Shown: positions 1 to 8,005, numbered from the stretch's first letter. The stretch: DNA of 64,000 bases from Paludibacteraceae bacterium (GCA_024401435.1 JAKSLB010000002.1:1-64000), one strand, 5' to 3'. A program made the numbers and translations. The notes: generated by a model not told the origin, from the sequence alone.

Positions 1-67
1 GGGCGAAATGCTTTCGCCCTCCGAAATGCTTTCGCCCTCAAAAAAAAGCGAATGCAATTCTCAAGAG

Positions 68-207
68 GGGCGAATGCAATTCGCCCGTACGGCATCATCG
101 TGCAAGAAAGAGGGGAAGAGAGAAAAAGGAAGGGTATCCCGTCTATCCATTCTCATTGTCGTTGAATGTCCGTATGCCGGTTGTGTAAGGGCGAAATGCT
201 TTCGCCC
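68..207. repeat. Composite repeat unit, copy 1 (type 1 REP, spacer, type 2 REP)
   Basis: Type 1 palindrome at 68-86, spacer at 87-188, type 2 palindrome at 189-207. The spacer begins GTACGGCATCATCGTGC and ends in TATGCCGGTTGTGTAA, so CGGCAT and ATGCCG near its ends are inverted and could close the spacer into a larger stem. Confidence 0.85.
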
Positions 208-236
208 TAAAAAAAAGCGAATGCAAATTTCAAGAA

Positions 237-375
237 GGGCGAATGCAATTCGCCCGTACGGCATCATCGTGCAAGAAAGAGGGGAAGAGAAAAAAAAGAA
301 GGTATCCCGTCTATCCATTCTCATTGTCGTTGAATATCCGAATGCCGGTGGTGTAAGGGCGAAATGCATTCGCCC
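237..375. repeat. Composite repeat unit, copy 2
   Basis: Type 1 palindrome at 237-255, spacer at 256-356, degenerate type 2 palindrome at 357-375 (one arm changed to CATTCGCCC). The spacer differs from copy 1 mainly in its purine-rich tract and by a few substitutions near its right end. A second short linker at 376-403, containing AATCTTCGTGCGCCGG, leads to a further palindrome. Confidence 0.8.
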
Positions 376-524
376 TCAAAATCTTCGTGCGCCGGTTGTG
401 TATGGGCGAATTGCATTCGCCCAAAAATTGCATTCGCCCCCCAAAAAAATCCATCGACAATTATCTTTTTTAAATAAATCATCATATCTTTGCTATATAA
501 AATCTATCATAAAAATAAAGAAAA

Positions 525-1040
525 ATGACACCTCGTTACAATCCTATGAAACATCATAGAAGAAGTATTCGTCTTCGTGGTTATGATTATGCCTCAGCAA
601 ATATGTATTTCATTACACTATGTGTAAAAGATTTTGCATCGATATTTGGTGAAATAGTGAATGGAGAAATGATTTTGAATGATTATGGATGTATTGTTCG
701 GGATTGTTGGGAGAACACCACTTCCATACGTCCAAATGTGAAAATCCATGATTATGTTATTATGCCGAATCATTTTCATGCGATAGTTGAGATAATGGAA
801 AGAAATAAAGATATTCCATTAGATACTCCCATTGGAAAATTCACATCCCCTATTCACACTCTTGGATCTATTGTCCGTGGTTTTAAAAGTGCTGTTTCCG
901 TGGCAATAGGAGATTCCGTATGGCATCGTAATTATTATGAACATATCATTCGTGGTTATCGTGATTATAATCGCATCTCTGCCTATATAAAGAATAATCC
1001 GCGGAAATGGTATATGGATAAATTTCGTTCTTCTTTTTGA
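525..1040 (+). CDS. REP-associated tyrosine transposase (RAYT, Y1/HUH family)
   Basis: The 171-residue protein has the layout of single-domain Y1 transposases of the TnpA-REP type. An HUH motif, H83-F-H85, lies in the strand VIMPNHFHAIVEI. A C-terminal helix carries the nucleophile tyrosine, Y154, in the block SAYIKNNPRKW; this matches the YI..NP block that holds the catalytic Tyr of E. coli TnpA-REP. The N-terminal RRSIRLRGYDYASANMYF is the usual first strand. Family members nick and join single-stranded REP hairpins and are usually single-copy, domesticated genes. The gene stands alone, with palindrome arrays beginning about 75 bases upstream and 40 bases downstream, which supports the assignment. 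Length is normal and all catalytic residues are present, so it is probably active. A free-living IS200/IS605 transposase is less likely because no left and right ends bound the gene. Confidence 0.9.
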   Translation: MTPRYNPMKHHRRSIRLRGYDYASANMYFITLCVKDFASIFGEIVNGEMILNDYGCIVRDCWENTTSIRPNVKIHDYVIMPNHFHAIVEIMERNKDIPLDTPIGKFTSPIHTLGSIVRGFKSAVSVAIGDSVWHRNYYEHIIRGYRDYNRISAYIKNNPRKWYMDKFRSSF

Positions 1041-1154
1041 TTGATCAATTGCAAATCTTGAATTTATGGGATGCGATTCTCAAGAAGGGGAAATTCGATT
1101 CCGAAGGAGGGCGAATGCGATTCTCAAAGGAGGGCGAATGCAATTCTTCAAGGA

Positions 1155-1294
1155 GGGCGAATGCAATTCGCCCGTACGGCATCATCGTGCAAGAAAGAGG
1201 GGAAGAGAGAAAAAGGAAGGGTATCCCGTCTATCCATTCTCATTGTCGTTGAATATCCGTATGCTGGTTGTGTATGGGCGAAATGCTTTCGCCC
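1155..1294. repeat. Composite repeat unit, copy 3
   Basis: Type 1 palindrome at 1155-1173, spacer at 1174-1275, type 2 palindrome at 1276-1294. Its purine-rich tract is the same as in copy 1, and only a few bases differ near the right end. Confidence 0.85.
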
Positions 1295-1389
1295 TCAAAA
1301 TCTTCGTGCGCCGGTTGTGTAAGGGCGAAATGCTTTCGCCCTCCGAAATGCTTTCGCCCTCAAAAAAAGCGAATGCGATTCTTCAAGGA

Positions 1390-1528
1390 GGGCGAATGCA
1401 ATTCGCCCGTACGGCATCATCGTGCAGGAAAGAGGGGAAGAGAAAAAAAAGAAGGTATCCCGTCTATCCATTCTCATTGTCGTTGAATGTCCGTATGCCG
1501 GTTGTGTAAGGGCGAAATGCTTTCGCCC
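1390..1528. repeat. Composite repeat unit, copy 4
   Basis: Type 1 palindrome at 1390-1408, spacer at 1409-1509, type 2 palindrome at 1510-1528. Its purine-rich tract matches copy 2, while its right end matches copy 1, so left- and right-array copies are mixed in type. Confidence 0.85.
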
Positions 1529-1599
1529 TCCGAAATGCTTTCGCCCTCAAAAAAAAGCGAATGCGATTCTTCAAGGAGGGCGAATGCAATTCGCCCCTA

Positions 1600-2088
1600 C
1601 TAATGCAACTCAATAACTTCCAAATCCCGCATTTTGGCTCCATCAATGACGAAGCGCATCAGCGTTCGTACTTTATGAAATCCGTAGGTTCCCGCAGCAC
1701 CAGGATTGAGACACATGATACGTAATTCGGGGTCGTACATAGCTTTTAATATGTGGGAATGTCCGCAAACAAATAATTTAGGTTTCTCTTGATAGATGAT
1801 TTCCTTGATTCCTGGTGCATATTTTTTCGGATATCCTCCAATATGTGTCATGACAACTTTGACCTCTTCACAACTAAATTTAAGTACTTTCTGACGGCCC
1901 AAACGAATCTCTTGACCATCAATGTTTCCATAGACAGAGCGGAAGATTTTGTCTTTCCCTAATTTTTCACAAATTTCTAATGAACCAATATCGCCTGCAT
2001 GCCATATCTCATCACACTCCTTGAAATAGTCCCAGTAGCGATCATCCCAACATCCATGCGTGTCAGATAATAGTCCTATTTTTTTCAT
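1600..2088 (-). CDS. YfcE/MJ0936-family metallophosphodiesterase
   Basis: The 162-residue protein shows the full metal-binding set of the calcineurin-like YfcE family: D9 and H11 in DTHG, D33 in HAGDIG, N55 in GNID, H82 in MTHIGG, and H110 and H112 in GHSH. Family members are small soluble Mn/Ni-dependent phosphodiesterases, active on model substrates; the physiological substrate is unknown. It is the last gene of a minus-strand operon and overlaps the upstream membrane-protein gene by four bases. The stop codon TAG abuts the GTAG tetranucleotide of a REP-like palindrome at 1578-1596, which may serve as the transcript's terminal hairpin. Length and start are normal for the family. Confidence 0.9.
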   Translation of the reverse strand: MKKIGLLSDTHGCWDDRYWDYFKECDEIWHAGDIGSLEICEKLGKDKIFRSVYGNIDGQEIRLGRQKVLKFSCEEVKVVMTHIGGYPKKYAPGIKEIIYQEKPKLFVCGHSHILKAMYDPELRIMCLNPGAAGTYGFHKVRTLMRFVIDGAKMRDLEVIELH

Positions 2089-2675
2089 TCACTTTTTTTC
2101 TTTTTTAGCAGTTCAATCACATAGTCATGTAACGGGATATTGTATACCTCGCTAATTTTTTTACCTAATATGATGATTTGAGAAACGGTTTTGAATTCGC
2201 TAGCTGAAATAAGTGACGTGAAAGTGTTGTCTGCATTGACCAATCGTAGATCATAGACATACTCGTTTACTTTTTTTGAATATAGACCGCCGTAGGTGTA
2301 GTCACTATTTTGTTCATAGCGTTGGAATGCAATCCGATTGCATTGGGGATTGAATGGTTGCCATTTACCAAATTCCCACTTGATAAATCTTTTGCCTTCA
2401 CGAATCTCTTTCGTTTCAGGATTGAATTCGAAAAATCGTTTGGTTAGGATAAGATACAATCCGATGATAGTGAGAAGTACCATGATGGGGAATTTATAGA
2501 TGAAAAAATCTCGAATAATATCGGCGGTCTTTCTGTAAATGGAATCGAAAATCCAAGCATGATAAAATTCGGACAATAAAATGCCAAATGCTCCAAATAA
2601 TATCATTACACCAATGACAACCATAGGAATAGAGAAGTAGAAACCTTTTTCTACCCTTACAATTTGATTATTCAT
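2085..2675 (-). CDS. Hypothetical protein with two membrane segments
   Basis: I do not recognise this 196-residue protein. Two hydrophobic segments stand near residues 15-35 (SIPMVVIGVMILFGAFGILL) and 62-78 (FPIMVLLTIIGLYLIL). A soluble C-terminal half of about 115 residues follows, opening with a charged stretch (FNPETKEIREGKRFIKWEFG) and containing predicted strands. The layout suggests an inner-membrane protein with a cytoplasmic tail, resembling PH-like or DUF-type membrane proteins, but no motif settles this. It overlaps both neighbours by four bases, so it is translated as part of the hflX, DUF4954, phosphodiesterase operon. No function can be assigned. Confidence 0.75.
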   Translation of the reverse strand: MNNQIVRVEKGFYFSIPMVVIGVMILFGAFGILLSEFYHAWIFDSIYRKTADIIRDFFIYKFPIMVLLTIIGLYLILTKRFFEFNPETKEIREGKRFIKWEFGKWQPFNPQCNRIAFQRYEQNSDYTYGGLYSKKVNEYVYDLRLVNADNTFTSLISASEFKTVSQIIILGKKISEVYNIPLHDYVIELLKKKKSE

Positions 2676-4663
2676 TCTTTTATATGTTTAATTCTTTCTA
2701 TTAATTCGTTTCCGAGAGCCTCTTTCGTTTTGATATGTTTTTGTACTTCGATGACAAAAGGATTTTGCTCGAATTGTCCACGTACATTTTCAAAGTCTTT
2801 TTGCTTTTGTACAGCACCTCCGTCTGCACCGAATCCTGTTTGAGTGGTAAGTGTAAACTCCTTCTTGGCATCTTCGTACAAGATTTTGTCAAGTGTGATG
2901 ACGGAATCTTTCCATCTGTTGACGATATCTATAATGTCTTGGATGGTGAATTCGTTGATCTCTTTGCCAATTCTTTTTTGTAATTTGTCTATAGCCCATG
3001 TCCATTCGTAAGTGTAGTAGTTCTTATGAATGTCGGCAAAGACTTGGTTTAGTTTCTCAATGTCATTGTACTCGTTCGATTCAATCTTTTGCACGACCTC
3101 TTTACCGACAGTCTTAGGTAAGATAAGACCAGCGACGTCGAGCCATTTGCCAGTGCCGATTTCGGTATCAGGTTTTAAACGCTCTCTAATTTGTTGAATA
3201 GAGGTGAATTTCGTACATTCCAATCGTTTGATGATAGAGTTGCCTAAGAACTTCCAAATACCCATCTCATACAATACGATACCTTTGTTAAGTGATGTGT
3301 CTTTGATACGGGTGTTATGGTAATAGTAGTTGCTACATTCTTCGCCAGCAATCTTTTTTAATTCTTCCAAGATGTCGATACCCGCCATCATCTTTTGAAT
3401 GGTGTATGGACTTAGAAGGTTATAGTTGATTTGATCCAAATGTTTTGGATCTTTTCTTTTATCACGTTTGGGCCATTTCTGTGCATCACGGATGGTTCCT
3501 ACACTTCGTAGATTGGCAGCTGGGACTAGATAAGTCTCACTGTTGTTTTCTATTAAGTAGGAGAAAGGTAGATTGGTAGTATCAGGATGTGTGGTATGAC
3601 GACCCATGATTAAAGTGAAGGCACCGATTTGTGCAGGCCATAAGATATATGAGTCGCTCGTGGTTTTGGAACCTCTTTCCACTACACCTTGATGAATAGG
3701 TCCCAGTTTGTACATATGGTTACTTTGGTTGCTTCCAGAACCTGCATTAAGGAAAGAGAAGAGACCAGCAATCAATAGACTGGATTTGTGGTGTGTCACT
3801 GTGAATGGACCTGCGAAAACAGAGGCTGCCTCACCATGGAAACCTTGGCAGTTGCTGAAAAACAATGTGTCGGTGGCAGAGTATTGTTTCCCAATCTGAC
3901 AAGCTTGTCCGACAAAACATTTGTCCAACATAGCGCCCTCTGTCACTTCACTACCAGATGAAATGATAAAATCTTTTGCAATGACACCTACACCAATTAA
4001 AATAGGGGCGTACGAGTTGCTATTGACACTTCCGTTTTCCAGTTTCAAACAACCTGTAATTGTGGCATTGTCTCCGATTCGGACGTTTTTCAAACAACCG
4101 CAATTACGAATGATTACATTGTTGCCAATATGACCCATGTCGGAGGCTACTTGATTGCAGTATTGCTCAATCATTTTTTGTAGCTTCTCAATCAGAATTG
4201 TACGATGTCTGTACAATGCCATCATGTAGGCAAAATGTGCGGAAAGAACATCACAAATGGGAACGTCACGACCTCCACCTTCATTTAGGGGGGAAACAAG
4301 AACACCATTTCCGAAGGAACTTTTTTCAGTGACTGCCAACATGTCCACATTTTCAATGGATGTGTTGTCTTCAATGACATAGTTGGCTATGTAGTTACCG
4401 ATTTTACCGATATAAACATTGTTGCCGATTTCACAATTGTGAAGAGTGGCTAAATGTATACCAGAATGTCGGGTAATGTTTCCTTCTAGAGTATAACTCT
4501 TTTCGAAATATCCCAATCGTATTTTGCCCGAAAAATGAGCATTGTTAATATATTGCGCATCGAATTTGGGATGTACTTCGAATAAGTTCCAATCTTCTGC
4601 TGTACAATGCTGTTGGCAAAGTTGGTCGATCTCTTGTTGGGTGAGTTTTCTGAAATTCTCCAT
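2672..4663 (-). CDS. DUF4954 family protein with hexapeptide (left-handed beta-helix) repeats
   Basis: The 663-residue protein matches the DUF4954 family known mainly from Bacteroidota and spirochaetes. Residues of about 60-300 carry imperfect hexapeptide repeats (IGNNVYIGKIGNYIANYVI, MGHIGNNVIIRNCGCLKNVR, IGDNATITGCLKL), the signature of a left-handed beta-helix as in nucleotide-sugar acyltransferases and pyrophosphorylase C-domains. The C-terminal 250 residues are mainly helical. Function is unknown; a role in handling sugar nucleotides is only suggested by the fold. The gene starts seven bases after the hflX stop and overlaps the next gene by four, so it belongs to the hflX operon. Length is as expected for the family and I see no truncation. 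Confidence 0.85.
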   Translation of the reverse strand: MENFRKLTQQEIDQLCQQHCTAEDWNLFEVHPKFDAQYINNAHFSGKIRLGYFEKSYTLEGNITRHSGIHLATLHNCEIGNNVYIGKIGNYIANYVIEDNTSIENVDMLAVTEKSSFGNGVLVSPLNEGGGRDVPICDVLSAHFAYMMALYRHRTILIEKLQKMIEQYCNQVASDMGHIGNNVIIRNCGCLKNVRIGDNATITGCLKLENGSVNSNSYAPILIGVGVIAKDFIISSGSEVTEGAMLDKCFVGQACQIGKQYSATDTLFFSNCQGFHGEAASVFAGPFTVTHHKSSLLIAGLFSFLNAGSGSNQSNHMYKLGPIHQGVVERGSKTTSDSYILWPAQIGAFTLIMGRHTTHPDTTNLPFSYLIENNSETYLVPAANLRSVGTIRDAQKWPKRDKRKDPKHLDQINYNLLSPYTIQKMMAGIDILEELKKIAGEECSNYYYHNTRIKDTSLNKGIVLYEMGIWKFLGNSIIKRLECTKFTSIQQIRERLKPDTEIGTGKWLDVAGLILPKTVGKEVVQKIESNEYNDIEKLNQVFADIHKNYYTYEWTWAIDKLQKRIGKEINEFTIQDIIDIVNRWKDSVITLDKILYEDAKKEFTLTTQTGFGADGGAVQKQKDFENVRGQFEQNPFVIEVQKHIKTKEALGNELIERIKHIKE

Positions 4664-4670
4664 ATGCGTA

Positions 4671-5912
4671 TTAGTTTATCTCCTCTGCGTTTTCGTCGTA
4701 TTTTTGATAGATGAAATCGTTGTAAGGGAAACGAGTCACATGAATTTCCTTTACTTTTTTGTAGAGAAGATTCTTAAATTCTTCAATATTTGTTTTATTA
4801 TGTGCGGAAATGAAAATACAATTTTCTTGTAGCTTAGACATCCAAGTTTTCTTTAATTCTTCCAAGCTTATATTCTCACGTGTCATTGGAGTGAGGTCAT
4901 CTTCTTCCTTTGGTGTATACGTGAAAGCATCAATCTTGTTAAAAACAAGAATGGTAGGTTTGTCTTCTGCTTTCAATTCTTGAAGTGTTTTTTCTACAAC
5001 AGCAATTTGATCTTCAAAGGTTGGGTGGGAGATGTCCACTACATGAATCAGCAAATCCGCTTCACGAACCTCGTCGAGGGTTGATTTGAAGGATTCAACT
5101 AAGTCGTGTGGTAGTTTGCGGATAAATCCAACAGTATCGGTAAGTAAGAAAGGTAGGTTCTCGATGGTTACTTTGCGAACGGTTGTGTCGAGTGTGGCGA
5201 AAAGTTTGTTCTCGGCAAAGACGTCCGATTTGCTGAGTAAGTTCATAATGGTTGATTTACCCACATTAGTGTATCCTACCAATGAAACACGAACCATCTT
5301 CCCACGATTCTTGCGTTGGATACTTTTTTGATTATCGATTGATTTTAATTCTTCTTTAAGTAGAGATATTTTGGAGAGAATGATACGACGGTCGGTCTCA
5401 ATTTGAGTTTCACCCGGACCTCTCATTCCGATACCTCCACGTTGACGTTCCAAGTGTGTCCACATACCTGTTAAACGAGGAAGAAGGTATTTGTATTGAG
5501 CCAATTCTACTTGCGTTTTTGCATGTGCAGTTTGTGCTCTTTTTGCAAATATGTCTAAAATCAGATTGGTACGATCCAAGACTTTGATGCACAACTCTTT
5601 CTCTATGTTTCTGATTTGCTTGGGAGAAAGTTCATCATCAAAAAGGATGAGCCCGATTTCATTTTCGTTTTCCTCCTGTTCTTTGAGGTAGGTTTTGATT
5701 TCCTCTAGTTTCCCAGGACCGACAAAGAAATTGGAGTTTGGATTGTCCAGTTTTTGCATGAAGATTTTTTGAGGATAAGCTCCTGCCGTTTCAGCTAAGA
5801 AAGCGAGTTCGTTGATGTATTCAGTTGCTTTCTGTTCATTTTGTTGGGGCGTGATAAGACCCACAAGAATGGCTTTCTCTTCGTATATTTCTGTTTTTAC
5901 AATCTGTCCCAT
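4671..5912 (-). CDS. hflX: GTPase HflX
   Basis: The 413-residue protein has the HflX layout: an N-terminal domain (residues 1-180) ending in the glycine-rich linker ERQRGGIGMRGPGETQIE (about 155-172), a coiled segment, then an Obg-like G domain with G1 GYTNVGKS (213-220), G3 DTVGF and G4 NKID. HflX binds the 50S ribosomal subunit and splits stalled or hibernating ribosomes under stress. It is the first gene of a minus-strand operon with a DUF4954 protein, a membrane protein and a phosphodiesterase. A terminator hairpin separates it from recA upstream, so it should have its own promoter in 5913-6036. I did not find a convincing consensus there. Confidence 0.95.
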   Translation of the reverse strand: MGQIVKTEIYEEKAILVGLITPQQNEQKATEYINELAFLAETAGAYPQKIFMQKLDNPNSNFFVGPGKLEEIKTYLKEQEENENEIGLILFDDELSPKQIRNIEKELCIKVLDRTNLILDIFAKRAQTAHAKTQVELAQYKYLLPRLTGMWTHLERQRGGIGMRGPGETQIETDRRIILSKISLLKEELKSIDNQKSIQRKNRGKMVRVSLVGYTNVGKSTIMNLLSKSDVFAENKLFATLDTTVRKVTIENLPFLLTDTVGFIRKLPHDLVESFKSTLDEVREADLLIHVVDISHPTFEDQIAVVEKTLQELKAEDKPTILVFNKIDAFTYTPKEEDDLTPMTRENISLEELKKTWMSKLQENCIFISAHNKTNIEEFKNLLYKKVKEIHVTRFPYNDFIYQKYDENAEEIN

Positions 5913-6036
5913 TTGATTTTTGTTAATTGTACATTTTTGAAAAGTGTAATCTGTTTTTTTGTCAGATTCTTACGAAAGGTAATTGGTGCCTTTGCTTTGT
6001 ATCGTTTCGAAAATAATTATATCCTCTTTAAAAGAA

Positions 6037-6078
6037 AAAAGAGCAAGAAAGAATCTTTTGAATTCTTCTTACTCTTTT
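6037..6078 (-). terminator. Intrinsic terminator of recA
   Basis: Read on the minus strand just after the recA stop, AAGAGTAAGAAGAAT can pair with ATTCTTTCTTGCTCTT, with one mismatch and one bulge. A run of T follows. The arms lie at about 6062-6077 and 6039-6054. Confidence 0.7.
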
Positions 6079-6084
6079 GGATGA

Positions 6085-7098
6085 TTAGATGGAAGCGTTT
6101 TTAGCAGCTTCTCTAACTTTTTCTTCTATCTCGTTTGCCAATTCTGGATTGTCTCGCAGAAGGTCTTTTGTGGCGTCTCGACCTTGACCCAATTTTGTTT
6201 CGTTATAACTGTACCACGAACCACTTTTCTTAATAATTCCGAATTCAACACCGAGATCGATAATTTCACCTACATTGGAAATACCTTCTCCGAACATGAT
6301 GTCGAATTCTGCTTTCTTAAATGGAGGCGCTACTTTGTTTTTCACTACTTTGACTCTTGTTTGGTTTCCGATGACATTGTCGCCCTCTTTTAGTTGACTG
6401 ATACGACGGATATCCAAACGAACAGAGGCATAGAATTTTAGTGCATTACCACCAGTCGTGGTTTCTGGATTTCCAAACATAACACCTATCTTATCACGTA
6501 ATTGGTTGATGAAGATACAGCAGGTGTTTGTTTTATTGATGCTACCCGTAAGCTTACGAAGTGCTTGAGACATCAAACGAGCTTGTAGACCCATTTTAGA
6601 GTCACCCATATCTCCTTCGATTTCGGCTTTTGGTGTCAAAGCTGCTACGGAGTCGATGACTACGATGTCTAATGCGGAAGAACGAATCAATTGATCAGCA
6701 ATCTCCAATGCTTGCTCTCCGTTATCGGGTTGTGATATAAGTAAGTTCTCCACGTCAACGCCCAATTTCTCTGCATAAAAACGGTCGAAAGCATGTTCTG
6801 CATCGATGATGGCAGCAATACCTCCTGTTTTTTGAGCTTGTGCGATAGCGTGAATAGCTAATGTGGTTTTACCAGATGATTCAGGACCAAAAATTTCGAT
6901 GACTCTACCTCTTGGAAATCCACCAACACCTAAGGCAAGGTCTAAGCCTAATGATCCACTTGGAATAACAGGAATCTCTTCGATCTTGTTGTCACCCATC
7001 TTCATGATGGTGCCTTTCCCATGATCTTTTTCGATTTTTTCCATAGCGAGTTGAAGTGCTTTCAACTTTTCGCTCGATGGTTTTATAACTTCTTCCAT
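6085..7098 (-). CDS. recA: Recombinase RecA
   Basis: The 337-residue protein is a full-length RecA. Walker A is GPESSGKTT (71-79), the Walker B strand ends in VVIDSV, the L1/L2 DNA-binding loops are present, and the [19 protein letters not shown] block is intact. It forms filaments on single-stranded DNA, drives homologous recombination, and in many bacteria triggers LexA self-cleavage. The gene is monocistronic, with a terminator downstream and a -7 element 32 bases upstream of the start codon. The intergenic region upstream holds a pair of REP-like palindromes. Confidence 0.98.
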   Translation of the reverse strand: MEEVIKPSSEKLKALQLAMEKIEKDHGKGTIMKMGDNKIEEIPVIPSGSLGLDLALGVGGFPRGRVIEIFGPESSGKTTLAIHAIAQAQKTGGIAAIIDAEHAFDRFYAEKLGVDVENLLISQPDNGEQALEIADQLIRSSALDIVVIDSVAALTPKAEIEGDMGDSKMGLQARLMSQALRKLTGSINKTNTCCIFINQLRDKIGVMFGNPETTTGGNALKFYASVRLDIRRISQLKEGDNVIGNQTRVKVVKNKVAPPFKKAEFDIMFGEGISNVGEIIDLGVEFGIIKKSGSWYSYNETKLGQGRDATKDLLRDNPELANEIEEKVREAAKNASI

Positions 7099-7129
7099 TT
7101 TCGTTAATGATAATTTTATATTGTTTGCA

Positions 7130-7137
7130 CAAAGGTA
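7130..7137 (-). promoter_or_regulatory. Bacteroidota -7 element for recA
   Basis: Minus-strand TACCTTTG fits the Bacteroidota -7 consensus TAnnTTTG and lies 32 bases upstream of the recA start. No good -33 TTG is found at the standard distance. Confidence 0.5.
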
Positions 7138-7205
7138 GCAGATAATTTTGAATTATGAAAAATAAGCGTGACAAAACGCAAAGTAGAGATATGGTTTTTT
7201 CGCTT

Positions 7206-7280
7206 GTAGGGGCGAATCGCATTCGCCCCCTTGGTGAAACAACGAATGACATTGTAAGGGCGAATGCAATTCGCCCCTAC
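7206..7280. repeat. Inverted pair of REP-like palindromes with GTAG feet
   Basis: The first hairpin, GGGCGAATCGCATTCGCCC (7210-7228), is preceded by GTAG (7206-7209). The second, GGGCGAATGCAATTCGCCC (7258-7276), is followed by CTAC (7277-7280), that is, GTAG on the minus strand. The two stand head to head with 29 bases between them. They are the same type as the array beside the RAYT gene, about 5.7 kb away. The second element's foot contains the stop codon of the TtcA-like gene. Confidence 0.85.
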
Positions 7281-8005
7281 AATGAAACCGTCTGAGGAAG
7301 ATATTCCTTCTGCACATTCATCATGGAACGAAGCAGACTACTTTTGGCATGAGGATTCAGTTGAATCATTTTGTCTAATACTTCTTGAACGGAAGTGCGG
7401 TTGGAACTTTGTTCGTATGGACAGTTCGTCTCTTGTTTTTTAAAGTTTCGTAGTTTTGAAAATTCTATTAAATCAGCCTCTTCTGTAAGAGATAAGGGAC
7501 GGATGATTTGCATGTCGAATTTATTCATTTTCAAGAGAGGAGGCATTGTGCTGAATGAACCTTGAAAGGTGAGATTCATCAGAAGGGTATGCAGCATATC
7601 GTCTAAATGATGTCCGAGGGCAATTTTGTTGCAATGTAATTCCTTGGCTAATGCAAACATGCGTTTACGACGAGTCCAAGAACATAAAAAACAAGGAGTG
7701 TTTCTTGTGTCTGTGGTGGGGTCGAAAGAGGTGATGTCGTGAATGAAAGGTACCCCAAATCCTTCTGCATATTCTTTCAAATAGTTGATATCTGCTTGAT
7801 AGGGGATATTACTCATGGAGATATGAACTGCGACTAAATCGAATGAAGGGTGCCGACTTCTTCGTTTCCTTGATAGAAATTCCAGTAGGGCTAAGGAGTC
7901 TTTCCCACCAGAAAGACCTACCATGATTTTATCACCTTCGTGAATGAGGTCGAATTGGTCTATGGCATCTCGAACCTTTTTGTATATCTTATCCGCTAAA
8001 TCCAT
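7277..8005 (-). CDS. ttcA: TtcA-family tRNA 2-thiolation protein (PP-loop ATPase)
   Basis: The 242-residue protein has the PP-loop SGGKDS (32-37) and the paired cysteines C105 and C108 in PCFLCSW, followed by RRKR and by ALGHHLDD, all typical of the TtcA group. TtcA adenylates cytidine 32 of certain tRNAs and replaces oxygen with sulfur using an Fe-S cluster held by the CxxC pair and a third cysteine. A candidate third cysteine is in ETNCPYEQ. It is shorter than E. coli TtcA but close to other Bacteroidota members. Exact substrate and nucleotide position are inferred from the family. The stop codon TAG lies inside the GTAG foot of a REP-like palindrome. The gene runs in the same direction as the giant gene upstream but follows a terminator. 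Confidence 0.8.
   Translation of the reverse strand: MDLADKIYKKVRDAIDQFDLIHEGDKIMVGLSGGKDSLALLEFLSRKRRSRHPSFDLVAVHISMSNIPYQADINYLKEYAEGFGVPFIHDITSFDPTTDTRNTPCFLCSWTRRKRMFALAKELHCNKIALGHHLDDMLHTLLMNLTFQGSFSTMPPLLKMNKFDMQIIRPLSLTEEADLIEFSKLRNFKKQETNCPYEQSSNRTSVQEVLDKMIQLNPHAKSSLLRSMMNVQKEYLPQTVSL

Larger units (their letters stand above)
1..450. repeat. Left REP-like palindrome array beside the RAYT gene
   Basis: This gene-free stretch is built from short hairpins. Type 1 is GGGCGAATGCAATTCGCCC (8-base stem, 3-base loop), at 68-86 and 237-255, with an inverted or variant copy at 404-422. Type 2 is GGGCGAAATGCTTTCGCCC, at 1-19 and 189-207, with a degenerate copy at 357-375. Half copies lie at 21-38, near 48-58, near 217-227 and 428-440. 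Type 1 is followed by a spacer of about 102 bases and then type 2. Open frames through the array are repeat shadows. The organisation matches REP/BIME elements of RAYT systems; the match to this particular transposase is inferred from adjacency. Confidence 0.85.
1080..1596. repeat. Right REP-like palindrome array beside the RAYT gene
   Basis: Type 1 palindromes lie at 1155-1173, 1390-1408 and 1578-1596. Type 2 palindromes lie at 1276-1294, 1323-1341 and 1510-1528. Half copies follow type 2 near 1343-1360 and 1530-1547, and several degraded type 1 arms lie at 1080-1150. The short linker seen in the left array recurs at 1295-1322. The last palindrome ends three bases from the stop codon of the convergent phosphodiesterase gene, where it may also act as a 3' hairpin. 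Confidence 0.85.

Noticed and set aside
8-559. Open reading frames of 60-183 residues on both strands through the palindrome arrays
   Set aside because: They arise from repeated GC-rich hairpins, share the same low-complexity peptides in different frames (RANAIRPYG, GEEKKKK) and have no family signature.
525-1040. RAYT gene as an ordinary IS200/IS605 insertion sequence
   Set aside because: No subterminal hairpin ends bound the gene as a unit and no tnpB is present. The hairpins are of REP/BIME type and also occur at 7.2 kb.
1-1596. CRISPR array
   Set aside because: The repeats are palindromes of variable spacing with a conserved spacer of about 102 bases. Spacers are nearly identical and no cas genes are present.
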